A stretch of 64,000 bases of DNA from Qiania dongpingensis (GCF_014337195.1 NZ_CP060634.1:1860001-1924000); one strand, 5' to 3'; shown: positions 1 to 7,157, counted from the first letter of the stretch. A program made the numbers and translations. The notes: a model not told the origin generated them from the letters alone.

Positions 1-86
1 TTGAACCACAGTAAAAGCGGCATACTAAAAATGATGATTCGTTATGAACGAACGTATCGTCATTATGCGGTGAAAGGAGATTAGCT

Positions 87-281
87 ATGGAATGTACTTG
101 TAATGGTAAGCCTCATATGGAGGGCTTTAAGCAGGAATGTACCTGTGTGCTGGCCATGGGAACCGTTCCGATGCAGCCTTTCGGTGAAATTTATGAGCCG
201 AAGGAAGCGTTAAAACAGGGAACGATGTTCCGGAATCTTGACCTGCCTTTTTTCAAGGGAGGTGAGATTCTTGGGAGGTAG
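87..281 (+). CDS. cotJA: Spore coat-associated protein CotJA
   Basis: A 64-residue protein with the CotJA core (VPMQPFGEIYEP, then a run ending in LDLPFFKGG). In Bacillus the CotJ proteins form a complex in the spore coat, made under mother-cell control. The ATG at 87 follows AAAGGAG at a good distance. It is the first gene of a cotJA-cotJB-cotJC set and overlaps the cotJB start. An early CxC motif and two further cysteines are visible. Only 86 bases lie upstream; a possible sporulation-type -10 (CATACT) is at 20-25, but its -35 falls at the window edge and cannot be judged. Confidence 0.88.
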   Translation: MECTCNGKPHMEGFKQECTCVLAMGTVPMQPFGEIYEPKEALKQGTMFRNLDLPFFKGGEILGR

Positions 282-561
282 ATGTGAAGCATTGGAACAG
301 ATAAATGAGGTTAGCTTTATGCTGAATGATCTAACTCTTTATCTGGATACTCATCCGACTGATAAGGAAGCTCTCGGATGGTTTGGAAAATACAGCGCGG
401 AGAGGAAGAACCTTCTGAAGAAGTTTGAAGAAAATTATAATCCTCTGACCATTGATTGTGTGTGTACAGAACATCCAGAGAAAGAACCACATTTTACCTG
501 GGTAGACGGACCTCTTCCCTGGGATTGTCAGGAAGGAGGAAGAGCCCATGTGGAATTATGA
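271..561 (+). CDS. cotJB: Spore coat protein CotJB
   Basis: About 96 residues when started at the TTG at 271, which sits just after a strong AAGGGAGGTGAG ribosome site at 255-266. The open frame runs upstream to 238, but nothing there looks like a start. The family features are an N-terminal helical part (INEVSFMLNDLTLYLDTHP) and a C-terminal acidic, tryptophan-containing tail (FTWVDGPLPWD). It overlaps cotJA by 11 bases and cotJC by 14, so the three are co-translated. Its role is structural, in the spore-coat CotJ complex. Use of TTG is the only oddity. Confidence 0.87.
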   Translation: MGGRCEALEQINEVSFMLNDLTLYLDTHPTDKEALGWFGKYSAERKNLLKKFEENYNPLTIDCVCTEHPEKEPHFTWVDGPLPWDCQEGGRAHVEL

Positions 562-1165
562 AAAACGTCTTCAGTTTCCAGTTAAGATCACGAAAACCTG
601 CCCCAAATCCGCTCAGCTGATCATCAGTCAGTTCGGAGGACCGGATGGAGAGCTGGCAGCCTCTATGAGATATCTTTCCCAAAGATATACGATGCCATGC
701 AAAAAGACGGCGGGACTTTTGACGGATATCGGTACAGAAGAGCTGGCGCATATGGAAATGATATGTGCGATCATCTACCAGCTGACGAAGGATATGAAGC
801 CGGAAGATGCAAAGACAGCCGGGTTTGACGCGTATTATATCGATCATACCTCCGGACTTTGGCCGCAGGCGGCGGGAGGCATCCCTTTTAACGCCTGTGA
901 GTTTCAGTCAAAAGGCGACGCCATCACAGACCTTTTTGAAGACCTGGCGGCGGAACAGAAAGCCAGGACAACGTATGACAATATCCTGAGGATCATCGAC
1001 GATCCAGAGATCAGGGAACCCATTAAATTTCTCAGGGCAAGGGAGGTCGTCCACTTCCAGCGTTTCGGAGAGGCATTGGAGCAGATCAAAGACAGTCTCG
1101 ATTCAAATAACTATTACTATTTTAATCCGGAATTCGATAAGCAGATGATGCAGGCGAGGAAGTAA
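548..1165 (+). CDS. cotJC: Spore coat protein CotJC, manganese-catalase family
   Basis: A 205-residue protein of the ferritin-like Mn-catalase superfamily. Metal-binding carboxylate/histidine positions are visible in the helical bundle: EELAHMEM near residue 61, EDLAAEQKART near 132 and REVVHFQRF near 165. The family is either a spore-coat component or a dimanganese catalase; here the cotJ context favours the coat role. The ATG at 548 follows GGAAGGAGGAAG. The gene overlaps cotJB by 14 bases and ends the operon ahead of a strong hairpin at 1182. Confidence 0.92.
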   Translation: MWNYEKRLQFPVKITKTCPKSAQLIISQFGGPDGELAASMRYLSQRYTMPCKKTAGLLTDIGTEELAHMEMICAIIYQLTKDMKPEDAKTAGFDAYYIDHTSGLWPQAAGGIPFNACEFQSKGDAITDLFEDLAAEQKARTTYDNILRIIDDPEIREPIKFLRAREVVHFQRFGEALEQIKDSLDSNNYYYFNPEFDKQMMQARK

Positions 1166-1181
1166 CCTTAGGGAAGACAGA

Positions 1182-1217
1182 TAAAACGGTATCAGAGAAA
1201 TCTCTGATACCGTTTTA
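1182..1217. terminator. Bidirectional terminator after cotJC
   Basis: A 17-bp perfect stem (TAAAACGGTATCAGAGA paired with its complement) around an AA loop, A-rich on one side and T-rich on the other. It separates the cotJ operon from the minus-strand small ORFs and can serve both. Confidence 0.85.
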
Positions 1218-1220
1218 TCA

Positions 1221-1403
1221 TTAAAACTTACGCAATAATGATTCACATTCTTTCTCTTCCTCATCATTTTCTTGGATCTGTGCGTCACCTGTTCCGGAAA
1301 GGGCTTCAAGCATCTTGACTATTTCATTTTGACCTATGGGACCTGAGCCCAAAGACAGGCTTACCATAAGGGTGAGAAAAAATTTATATATCTTTTCTTT
1401 CAA
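1221..1403 (-). CDS. Small secreted or membrane peptide, unknown
   Basis: A 60-residue ORF. The TTG start at 1403 is preceded by a good GGAGGT site with a 6-base spacer, which is the main reason to believe it. Residues 1-20 form a positively charged then hydrophobic segment (KEKIYKFFLTLMVSLSLGSG), like a signal peptide or short membrane anchor. The tail is acidic (DEEEKE) with one cysteine. It lies 54 bases after a minus-strand membrane ORF, so the two could be one transcript ending at the 1182-1217 hairpin. I do not recognise a family. An AgrD-type pheromone precursor would have a similar layout, but the core cysteine is missing. Confidence 0.5.
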   Translation of the reverse strand: MKEKIYKFFLTLMVSLSLGSGPIGQNEIVKMLEALSGTGDAQIQENDEEEKECESLLRKF

Positions 1404-1457
1404 TAAAATACCTCCGACTCAATTTCTGCTTTGTTTAAAGATTGAAAAGGAAGCGGT

Positions 1458-1820
1458 TCAATTGTCAAGACGTATTTTATGATTAATCAATGTCCATCCA
1501 TCAGGCAATAATATAAATAAAGTCACGAAGAAAAAGAAGGTGACAATAAGAAAAAGATGCAGAATGATTTCTTTTGGGACAACTGCAGTTATGGATGTTG
1601 TGCATGCATTTTTCGATGTAGCTTCATTATCACCGTCACCATTGGCAGCGCTATTCTCTAAAATTGTCAGTGTCTCAATTACAGTTATTTTATCTAATAA
1701 TTCATTAACATTATAAAATCTGCAAAAGAACACATTCATAGTTAAACACACAGTAAAAAGATATATAATGAAATAGACTCGAATCCGAAACAGATGATTT
1801 TTCTTCTTCTTTATTTCCAA
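1458..1820 (-). CDS. Two-pass membrane protein, unknown
   Basis: A 120-residue ORF starting at TTG 1820 behind AAAGGA at a 7-base spacing. Two membrane segments are clear, at about residues 12-33 and 86-105. Between them lies a roughly 50-residue soluble loop rich in N, D, E and T, and a short KIRLDN tail follows. Base composition is more AT-rich than the neighbouring genes, as in acquired or decaying DNA. It starts about 30 bases downstream of an acetyltransferase remnant on the same strand and precedes the small peptide ORF. No family is recognised. It may be a recently formed or relict gene. Confidence 0.45.
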   Translation of the reverse strand: MEIKKKKNHLFRIRVYFIIYLFTVCLTMNVFFCRFYNVNELLDKITVIETLTILENSAANGDGDNEATSKNACTTSITAVVPKEIILHLFLIVTFFFFVTLFILLPDGWTLINHKIRLDN

Positions 1821-1849
1821 TATAGTTCCTTTCTTATCCTCAGCTGCAA

Positions 1850-2084
1850 TCAGCTCAAGCTTTGTTTGCGAATATACATTCTTATCATATCTGGTTCTTC
1901 ATCTCCTTGAACCATACACAAAAAATTCCATTCATATCTTTTGTGGATCACTGTCTTCATTTTTCAGATATTCCAGTATACTTACTTTATATGCATCTAC
2001 AGGTATGTTCCATTTAACATGGAACAACAGGGAAGCTTTATCCGCTGTTTCATTGTGTTCCCTAATTTTTACGATTTCCGTACA
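1850..2084 (-). pseudogene. GNAT acetyltransferase remnant with internal deletion
   Basis: On the minus strand, about 2079-1937 reads EIVKIREHNETADKASLLFH followed by KWNIPVDAYKVSILEYLKN, which matches my recollection of the N-terminus of a common Firmicutes GNAT acetyltransferase (FHxKWxIPxxAYxES). In another frame the very next bases read RYEWNFLCMVQGDEEPDMIR and MYIRKQ then stop at 1850, which resembles the C-terminus of the same family. The central acetyl-CoA binding part is gone, the join is out of frame and no start codon remains. It is therefore a deleted gene, not a working enzyme. Confidence 0.7.
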
Positions 2085-2261
2085 TTAACTCCCGCAACTT
2101 TTAATTTTATAGGGATATTATACTGTCATTTAATATCTCTAGCAAGAAAAAACAGTACCATTTCATCTTTAGACATATAATAGTCTCGGTTCGATTGACA
2201 AGAGTAAGGCCGCTCTTTATAATGAAGTAAGGTATACTTTACGAAATAAAATTGAGAAAAT

Positions 2262-2321
2262 TATGCCTTATAGCACGAAGTGCGCCTGCCCGGAGGGCAT
2301 GAATTAAGGGATGCCCTAGGA
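2262..2321 (+). repeat. Palindromic repeat unit A
   Basis: A unit of about 60 bases that recurs at 6356-6412. It contains GCAC-GAA-GTGC, then TGCCC-GGA-GGGCA, then a second TGCCC 12 bases on, so GGGCA can pair with either neighbour. The shared run includes GCACGAAGTGCGCCTGCCCG and GGGCATGAATTAAGG. It abuts the 3' end of element copy 1, whereas unit B abuts the 5' end of copy 2. Upstream, a further TAAGGTATA at about 2229 resembles the element's terminal sequence. No gene is visible between 2085 and 2321. Confidence 0.7.
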
Positions 2322-2707
2322 TATACCTTAAAATACCTTTTAAAAAACGATTTTCCGATTTATCAATAGATTAGAAAAGAGGAACAATCCGATTCCATCC
2401 AGGCGGCTCGCTGGCAGAAAGATTCCGGGCCGGCCTAAAGGTGAGCGCCGCAGGGCAGAGGCCGGTGTTCCCCAAACGGAGGGAGGCAGAAACGGAAATA
2501 CCGATTCCGTTTCTGAGCGAACCGGAGACAGGAAATCATCCGGATTTCCCGGCGACATGTGAGCGGTACTCCTGAAGTGGGGATAAAGCGGCCCCTGCAT
2601 CGCCAGCGAACCGAAATTGTGACGGTCCGGAACTTCTGCCGATGCTAAGCTGGAGCTTGATTGTAGTTAACTAAAAATGATTCCAGAACGTGTTTTGTAT
2701 CATACCC
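2322..2707 (-). ncRNA. Structured repeat element, copy 1 (internally deleted)
   Basis: Reverse-complement copy of the element at 6413-7153. It is almost identical over its outer parts, with substitutions clustered in the middle of the first half. It keeps the 5' end (GGGTATGATAC, at 2707 reading left) and the 3' end (TAAGGTATA, at 2322). About 345 bases are missing, exactly between two CTGCCAGCG repeats of the full copy, so the 23-bp closing stem has lost its 5' arm. The 86-codon frame inside (2340-2600) has no ribosome site. The copy lies 50 bases upstream of an XRE regulator gene. The type is inferred; it could equally be called a non-autonomous mobile element. Confidence 0.65.
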
Positions 2708-2757
2708 AGGGCTATCCGTCGGGTATAAGTGATTGCATTCGGTAGAGGGAAGATAAT

Positions 2758-3024
2758 ATGAAAAATAGAGTCAGAGTTCTTCGGGAAGCCAGGGGGTTTA
2801 CTCAAGAACAGCTGGGAAAGCTGACAGGAGTCTCAAGACAGGCGATTAATGCGGTGGAGACGGGAAAATTTGAGCCGTCGATCTGGCTGGCCTATGATAT
2901 CGCACAGGTATTTGGGTATTCCATTGAAGAAGTTTTTTTGTTCCCTGAGAGTGAAAGGAAATCCAGGGCGGAAAAAAGCAGGAGGGATATAGATGGCAGT
3001 ACGGCAGCTGCGGATGCAGAATGA
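2758..3024 (+). CDS. XRE-family helix-turn-helix regulator
   Basis: An 88-residue DNA-binding protein. The Cro/CI-type helix-turn-helix spans about residues 5-60 (REARGFTQEQLGKLTGVSRQ, then INAVETGKFEPS), followed by a short charged tail. This compact YgzD/YozG-like type usually acts as a dimeric repressor of neighbouring genes. Its target is unknown here. The ATG at 2758 has a weak GAGGGAAG site. It overlaps the start of a broken deformylase gene by 32 bases and is followed by a P-type ATPase, so it may regulate that ATPase. Confidence 0.85.
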   Translation: MKNRVRVLREARGFTQEQLGKLTGVSRQAINAVETGKFEPSIWLAYDIAQVFGYSIEEVFLFPESERKSRAEKSRRDIDGSTAAADAE

Positions 3025-3396
3025 TTCTATTTTACGAAAACGGTGTAAAGAGGTCGCAGAGGTCGATGATCGGGTACCTATGACGGCTATTGTCTTAAGC
3101 TGGTAAATCCGGAGATATTGGAAGAGAGCGGTACTCAGGAGTGTATGGAAGCCTGTCTCAGTTTTCCGGGAGCGGCGGGAAGGACCATACGGCCGCAGAA
3201 GGTCACCATAAAGGCCATGAATGAAAGAGGAGAAACCATCATCCTGGCAGGAGAAGATGAAATGGCGAAATGTATTTGCCATGAGATCGATCATCTGAAC
3301 GGCGAGGTATTTATTGATAAAGCGTTGGAATTGGGGGAGGGACCCATATGGGGCATGAGGACAGGGGAAAAGCACATTTTCAAAAGCTGCCGGTGA
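2993..3396 (+). pseudogene. Peptide deformylase pseudogene, motif 1 deleted
   Basis: The start reads MAVRQLRMQNDSILRKRCKE like a deformylase N-terminus and stays in frame to about 3078. From 3079 a different frame reads YDGYCLKLVNPEILEESG, then EACLSFPG (motif 2) and HEIDHLNG (motif 3, the metal-binding HExxH) to a stop at 3396. The segment of about 60 residues that should carry motif 1 (GxGLAAPQ) and the essential glutamine is missing, and the join is frameshifted. It can no longer make an active deformylase. A second intact copy elsewhere in the genome is expected. Confidence 0.85.
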
Positions 3397-5765
3397 TATA
3401 TTCGGAGCCGGACAGAGGACTGACTGACGTACAAGTAAAGGAAAGGAAACGGGCAGGCCTGCAAAACCTGCCGGTGGAAGCACCCTCTAAAACTGCCGGG
3501 CAGATCATAGCGGGAAATGTGTTTACATTTTTTAATTTAATATTCGCGGTTCTGGCAGTCTGCTTGATTCTGGTGAGGCGATATAAGCAGATGCTGTTTT
3601 TAATTGCGGTCGTGGTCAATGCGGTGATCGGCATCATCCAGCAGCTGCGTTCCAAACGTGTGGTGGACCAGCTCTCGCTTCTTTCTGCCTCCAGATTCCA
3701 TGTGATCAGGGACGGGAAGGAAAAGGAGCTCGCATCCGATGAATTGGTGCGGGATGATGTGGTGATATTCAAGGCCGGCTGCCAGATACCGGCAGACGCG
3801 GTGGTACTGGACGGGGAAGTCAGGGTCAGTGAAGCGCTGATAACCGGGGAAGCAGACGCCGTTTATAAGCAGAAGAAATCGGCGCTTAAATCCGGCAGCT
3901 TTGTCCTCTCCGGAAAGTGCCGGGCCAGGCTGAGCCATGTGGGTGAGGATTCCTATGTTTCCCGGCTGACGATGGAAGCAAAGAAGAAAGGATTCGGCAA
4001 AAAATCGGAAATGATGGACTCCCTTGACCGGATTCTTCATGTCATTGCCGTACTCTTAGTTCCCCTTGGCCTTTTGTTGTTTTGGAAACAGCACTGGATC
4101 ATGGCGCTGGATATTCCGCGGTCTGCGGTTGCGGTGATAGCGGCATTGGTGGGTATGATACCGGAAGGGCTATATCTGCTGACCAGCGTAGCTCTGGCGC
4201 TCAGTGTGATGCGTCTCGGGAAGAACCGAACTGTGGTACATGAGATGAGCTGTATAGAGACGCTTGCCAGGGTGGACGTGCTGTGTGTGGATAAAACCGG
4301 TACTATCACAGAACCTTCCATGAGGGTACATCAGGTGGTTTATTTGGATGAGGAACATTACAGCCAGGCGTATGTTACGGAGATGCTGAACGCTTTTTAT
4401 ACACAGATGGAAGCCGACAATGAGACAGCCATGGCCATGCGCCGGTATTATGGGAAGCAGATACCGTGGGAGATTTCCGGTAAAATTCCATTTCAGTCCT
4501 CGTCGAAATGGAGCGCCGTCACGTTTCGGGGAAAAGGCACCTTTGTGGTAGGAGCCCCAGAGGTTTTGCTGAGAGGGAATTTTCCCGAACTCTCAAAACG
4601 TATCGGACGACATTCCCGCCGGGGAGAACGGATTATTCTTGCGGGAGAGTATCGCGGGCAATTAGAGGAAGGCCGGCCGCTGACCGGTACATTCCGGCCG
4701 GCGGCGTATATTGTTATTGCCAATAATATCCGGGAAAACGCGGCGGAGACCTTTCGTTTTTTTCGGGAACAGGGAGTTGCTGTCAAGGTGATTTCCGGAG
4801 ACAATCCGGAGACAGTCTCTAAAGTCGCACAGAGGGCGGCGATACCGGGTGCAGAAAATTATATTGATGCCAGAACGCTGGAGACAGAAGAATCCATAGA
4901 AAAAGCAGCAGAACGTTATACGGTATTCGGCCGGGTGACACCCGAGCAGAAACGCTCTCTTATCAAAGCGCTGAAGAAGGCCGGGCATACAGTGGCGATG
5001 ACCGGGGACGGAGTAAATGATGTGCTCGCCCTGAAGGATGCGGACTGCGGCGTGGCCATGGCTTCCGGCAGCGATGCGGCTTGTCACGCGGCCCATCTGG
5101 TTCTGTTGGACTCGGATTTTGCGTCTATGCCGAAAGTGGTGGCAGAAGGAAGAAGGGTAATCAACAACATCGAGCGGGCGGCCTCCTTGTTTTTGGTGAA
5201 AAATATTTTTTCTTTTTTTGTTACTATCGTCCTTTTGTTTGCTCCGCTCCCCTATCCTCTGACGCCGATACAGCTGACTATGATCAGCGGGTTCACGATT
5301 GGGATTCCATCCTTCTTTCTGGCTTTGGAGCCGAACGAAGGGCTGATAAGGGGAAAATTTATATATAATGTGCTGGCGAAGGCATTTCCCGGCGGCCTTA
5401 CCAATGTGTGCGCAGTGCTTACAGTCTCCGTCGCATGTAAGATTATGGGATATCCGGTGGAGGTCATGAATACCATGGCGGGCATAACTGTGGGGTTCGT
5501 GGGTATTTTAGTGCTGGCGCAGGTCTGCTGTCCCTTTGACGGAAAGCGATTTGCTATATGGGCATCTATGGCTGCCGCCATGGTCCTGAATGTGGTTTTG
5601 CTTGGAAAGCTGTATTCCCTGGTCCTTTTAACGTTTTCCCAGCTTTTGATTCTGCTGGTGATCATGGGAGCATCTTATCCGTTTCTGATGTTGATGTCCC
5701 GTCTTGTTCCTATGGTGATTACGAGATGGAACGGAAGGCGGCAAAAATACCCCCGGACCTTGTGA
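3348..5765 (+). CDS. P-type cation-transporting ATPase
   Basis: An 805-residue membrane pump. Visible landmarks are the actuator TGEA at about 166-169, PEGL in the fourth membrane segment (272-275), phosphorylation DKTGT at 315-319 and hinge GDGVND at 553-558. Paired membrane helices lie near the N-terminus and about six at the C-terminus. PEGL and the lack of heavy-metal CPx residues place it with the CtpE/Exp7-like and calcium-pump-like groups, so Ca2+ or Mg2+ is the likely cargo; the ion is not proven. The ATG at 3348 follows GGGGGAGGG. It overlaps the broken deformylase gene by 49 bases. Confidence 0.88.
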   Translation: MGHEDRGKAHFQKLPVIYSEPDRGLTDVQVKERKRAGLQNLPVEAPSKTAGQIIAGNVFTFFNLIFAVLAVCLILVRRYKQMLFLIAVVVNAVIGIIQQLRSKRVVDQLSLLSASRFHVIRDGKEKELASDELVRDDVVIFKAGCQIPADAVVLDGEVRVSEALITGEADAVYKQKKSALKSGSFVLSGKCRARLSHVGEDSYVSRLTMEAKKKGFGKKSEMMDSLDRILHVIAVLLVPLGLLLFWKQHWIMALDIPRSAVAVIAALVGMIPEGLYLLTSVALALSVMRLGKNRTVVHEMSCIETLARVDVLCVDKTGTITEPSMRVHQVVYLDEEHYSQAYVTEMLNAFYTQMEADNETAMAMRRYYGKQIPWEISGKIPFQSSSKWSAVTFRGKGTFVVGAPEVLLRGNFPELSKRIGRHSRRGERIILAGEYRGQLEEGRPLTGTFRPAAYIVIANNIRENAAETFRFFREQGVAVKVISGDNPETVSKVAQRAAIPGAENYIDARTLETEESIEKAAERYTVFGRVTPEQKRSLIKALKKAGHTVAMTGDGVNDVLALKDADCGVAMASGSDAACHAAHLVLLDSDFASMPKVVAEGRRVINNIERAASLFLVKNIFSFFVTIVLLFAPLPYPLTPIQLTMISGFTIGIPSFFLALEPNEGLIRGKFIYNVLAKAFPGGLTNVCAVLTVSVACKIMGYPVEVMNTMAGITVGFVGILVLAQVCCPFDGKRFAIWASMAAAMVLNVVLLGKLYSLVLLTFSQLLILLVIMGASYPFLMLMSRLVPMVITRWNGRRQKYPRTL

Positions 5766-5850
5766 TTTCCCGGGGATTGTGTATAATATAACTAATGCAA
5801 TATACAAGAGGAAAAAGGGAAGGGCCGTGAGATGCAGGGAGGCAGGCGTC

Positions 5851-6297
5851 ATGGACAGTTATGATACATTTAATCATATATTGGTAAAGCTGTTCAATGA
5901 TATCATGGATATTGAGCAGAAGGCGATTATTACGGATACGTTTAAAGATATTACCAACAACGATATGCACGTAATTGAAGCGATTGGCATCGGCGCGCCT
6001 AAAAACATGTCATCCATCGCCAAGCAGCTTCGTGTGACAACCGGTACGCTTACGATTTCCATGAACAGCCTGGTGAAAAAGGGGTATGTGAAAAGAGAGA
6101 GAAGTGAACAGGACCGCCGGGTGGTATACATTATGCTGACGGCTAAAGGAAAGCTGGCATACCGCCATCACGAGGAATTTCATAAGAAAATGACGGAAGC
6201 CCTTGTGCGGGACATGGATCCGGAGGAGAGCAGGCTTCTTGTTCGGGCAATGACCAATCTGAAGGAATTTTTCGAAGAATATAAAGAGAAGATATGA
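5851..6297 (+). CDS. MarR-family regulator, FabT-like
   Basis: 148 residues from the ATG at 5851, which has a GGGAGG site; the longer open frame to 5779 lacks one. The winged helix is clear (SSIAKQLRVTTGTLTISMNS, then LVKKGYVKRERSEQDRRVV). The overall sequence closely resembles streptococcal FabT, which represses fatty-acid synthesis when bound to acyl-carrier protein. Fab genes usually follow it, but here a terminator and an element copy follow, so it is separated from any fab operon in this window. FabT identity is an inference; membership of MarR is secure. Confidence 0.85.
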   Translation: MDSYDTFNHILVKLFNDIMDIEQKAIITDTFKDITNNDMHVIEAIGIGAPKNMSSIAKQLRVTTGTLTISMNSLVKKGYVKRERSEQDRRVVYIMLTAKGKLAYRHHEEFHKKMTEALVRDMDPEESRLLVRAMTNLKEFFEEYKEKI

Positions 6298-6298
6298 A

Positions 6299-6337
6299 CA
6301 GCCGCCGCAGATGGAAAAATCCATGCTGCTGCGGCTG
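6299..6337 (+). terminator. Terminator after the MarR regulator gene
   Basis: CAGCCGCCGCAG and ATGGA pair with TCCAT and GCTGCTGCGGCTG around a short A loop. The downstream T-run is weak (AAAATTTCT). Confidence 0.65.
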
Positions 6338-6355
6338 AAAATTTCTGTGGAAAAG

Positions 6356-6412
6356 TATACCTTACCGCACGAAGTGCGCCTGCCCGGAGGGCATGAATTA
6401 AGGAGTGCCCTT
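6356..6412 (+). repeat. Palindromic repeat unit B
   Basis: Second copy of the unit at 2262-2321, with the same GCAC-GAA-GTGC hairpin and alternative TGCCC/GGGCA pairing. It starts TATACCTTA, the reverse complement of the TAAGGTATA that ends element copy 2 at 7145-7153. The unit plus the element are therefore bracketed by 9-bp inverted ends. Confidence 0.7.
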
Positions 6413-7153
6413 GGGTATGATACAAAACACGTTCTGGAATCATTTTTAGTTAACTACAATCAAGCTCCAGCTTAGCATCGGCAGAAGTTCCGGACCGTCA
6501 CAATTTCGGTTCGCTGGCGATGCAGGGGCCGCTTTATCCCCGCTCCGGCAGTACCGCTCACATGTCGGCAGGAAATCTTTATGATTTCCTGTCTCCTGTT
6601 CGCTCAGAAACGGAATCGGTATTTCCGTTTCTGTCTTCCTCCGCCTGGGGAACACCGGCCTCTGCCCTGCGGCGCTCACCTTTAGGCCGGCCCGGAATCT
6701 TTCTGCCAGCGCCCTGCCTGCCGCACCGTATTTGGCAAATTTCACTTCTTAGATTCCAGAAAAGGATTGGATATCCACACGGCCCGCAGCCTTTAGGCGC
6801 GCGGGCCGCAGTGGACCGCCCCAATGGCTTTTAAAACAAATGGGAGCTTATTTCGGTGCGGGAAGAAGTGCAAGAGGAACAATCCGATTCCATCGTAAGG
6901 TAAGCGCCGCAAGGACGTTAGCAGAATCTTCCCGGCCGCAGGGAGGTAAAAACCGAATTTCATGCAGGTTTTTATTGGAATCTGACATGGAAAAATATCG
7001 ATTTATCCATGTCAGTTGGAAAGGACCGACTGGAGGCCGCAAAGATTCTGGTTACGGCTGCCAGCGAGCCGCCTGGATGGAATCGGATTGTTCCTCTTTT
7101 CTAATCTATTGATAAATCGGAAAATCGTTTTTTAAAAGGTATTTTAAGGTATA
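6413..7153 (+). ncRNA. Structured repeat element, copy 2 (full length)
   Basis: A 741-nt sequence with no credible gene and dense stem potential. It has CAGGAAATC/GATTTCCTG at 6569-6591, a GC hairpin CGGCCCGC/GCGGGCCG at 6780-6808 and CTGACATGGA/TCCATGTCAG at 6982-7015. CAGAATCTT (6922) pairs with AAGATTCTG (7042), all enclosed by a perfect 23-bp stem at 6872-6894 and 7076-7098. Comparison with copy 3 shows compensating base changes in several of these stems. It fills the interval between the MarR gene and the glgB stop at 7158. No Rfam family could be assigned from memory; group II intron domain V is absent. Confidence 0.7.
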
Positions 7154-7157
7154 TTTT

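Noticed and set aside
1221..1403. AgrD-type cyclic peptide precursor
   Set aside because: No cysteine or serine-centred thiolactone core and no AgrB or AgrC gene nearby.
1941..2180. Plus-strand ORF of 79 codons
   Set aside because: It lies opposite the acetyltransferase remnant, has no ribosome site and has an implausible composition.
3118..3396. Intact short peptide deformylase starting at TTG 3118
   Set aside because: It lacks motif 1 and the N-terminal fold, and the matching N-terminus lies just upstream in another frame, so it is a pseudogene.
6520..6834. Open frame shared by all three element copies (also 2340-2600 minus and 62975-63193), with similar peptides starting MQGPL
   Set aside because: No ribosome site in any copy; the frame runs through conserved hairpins, changes fit base pairing rather than codon positions, and the C-terminal parts diverge completely. 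Structured RNA explains the conservation better.
6413..7153. Group II intron or IStron
   Set aside because: No domain V-like hairpin, no 5' GTGYG boundary with a matching 3' end, and no reverse transcriptase or transposase frame.
6413..7153. Assignment to ROOL, GOLLD or OLE RNA
   Set aside because: Size and one copy's closeness to tRNA genes are suggestive, but I cannot recall sequence motifs that match, so no name is given.
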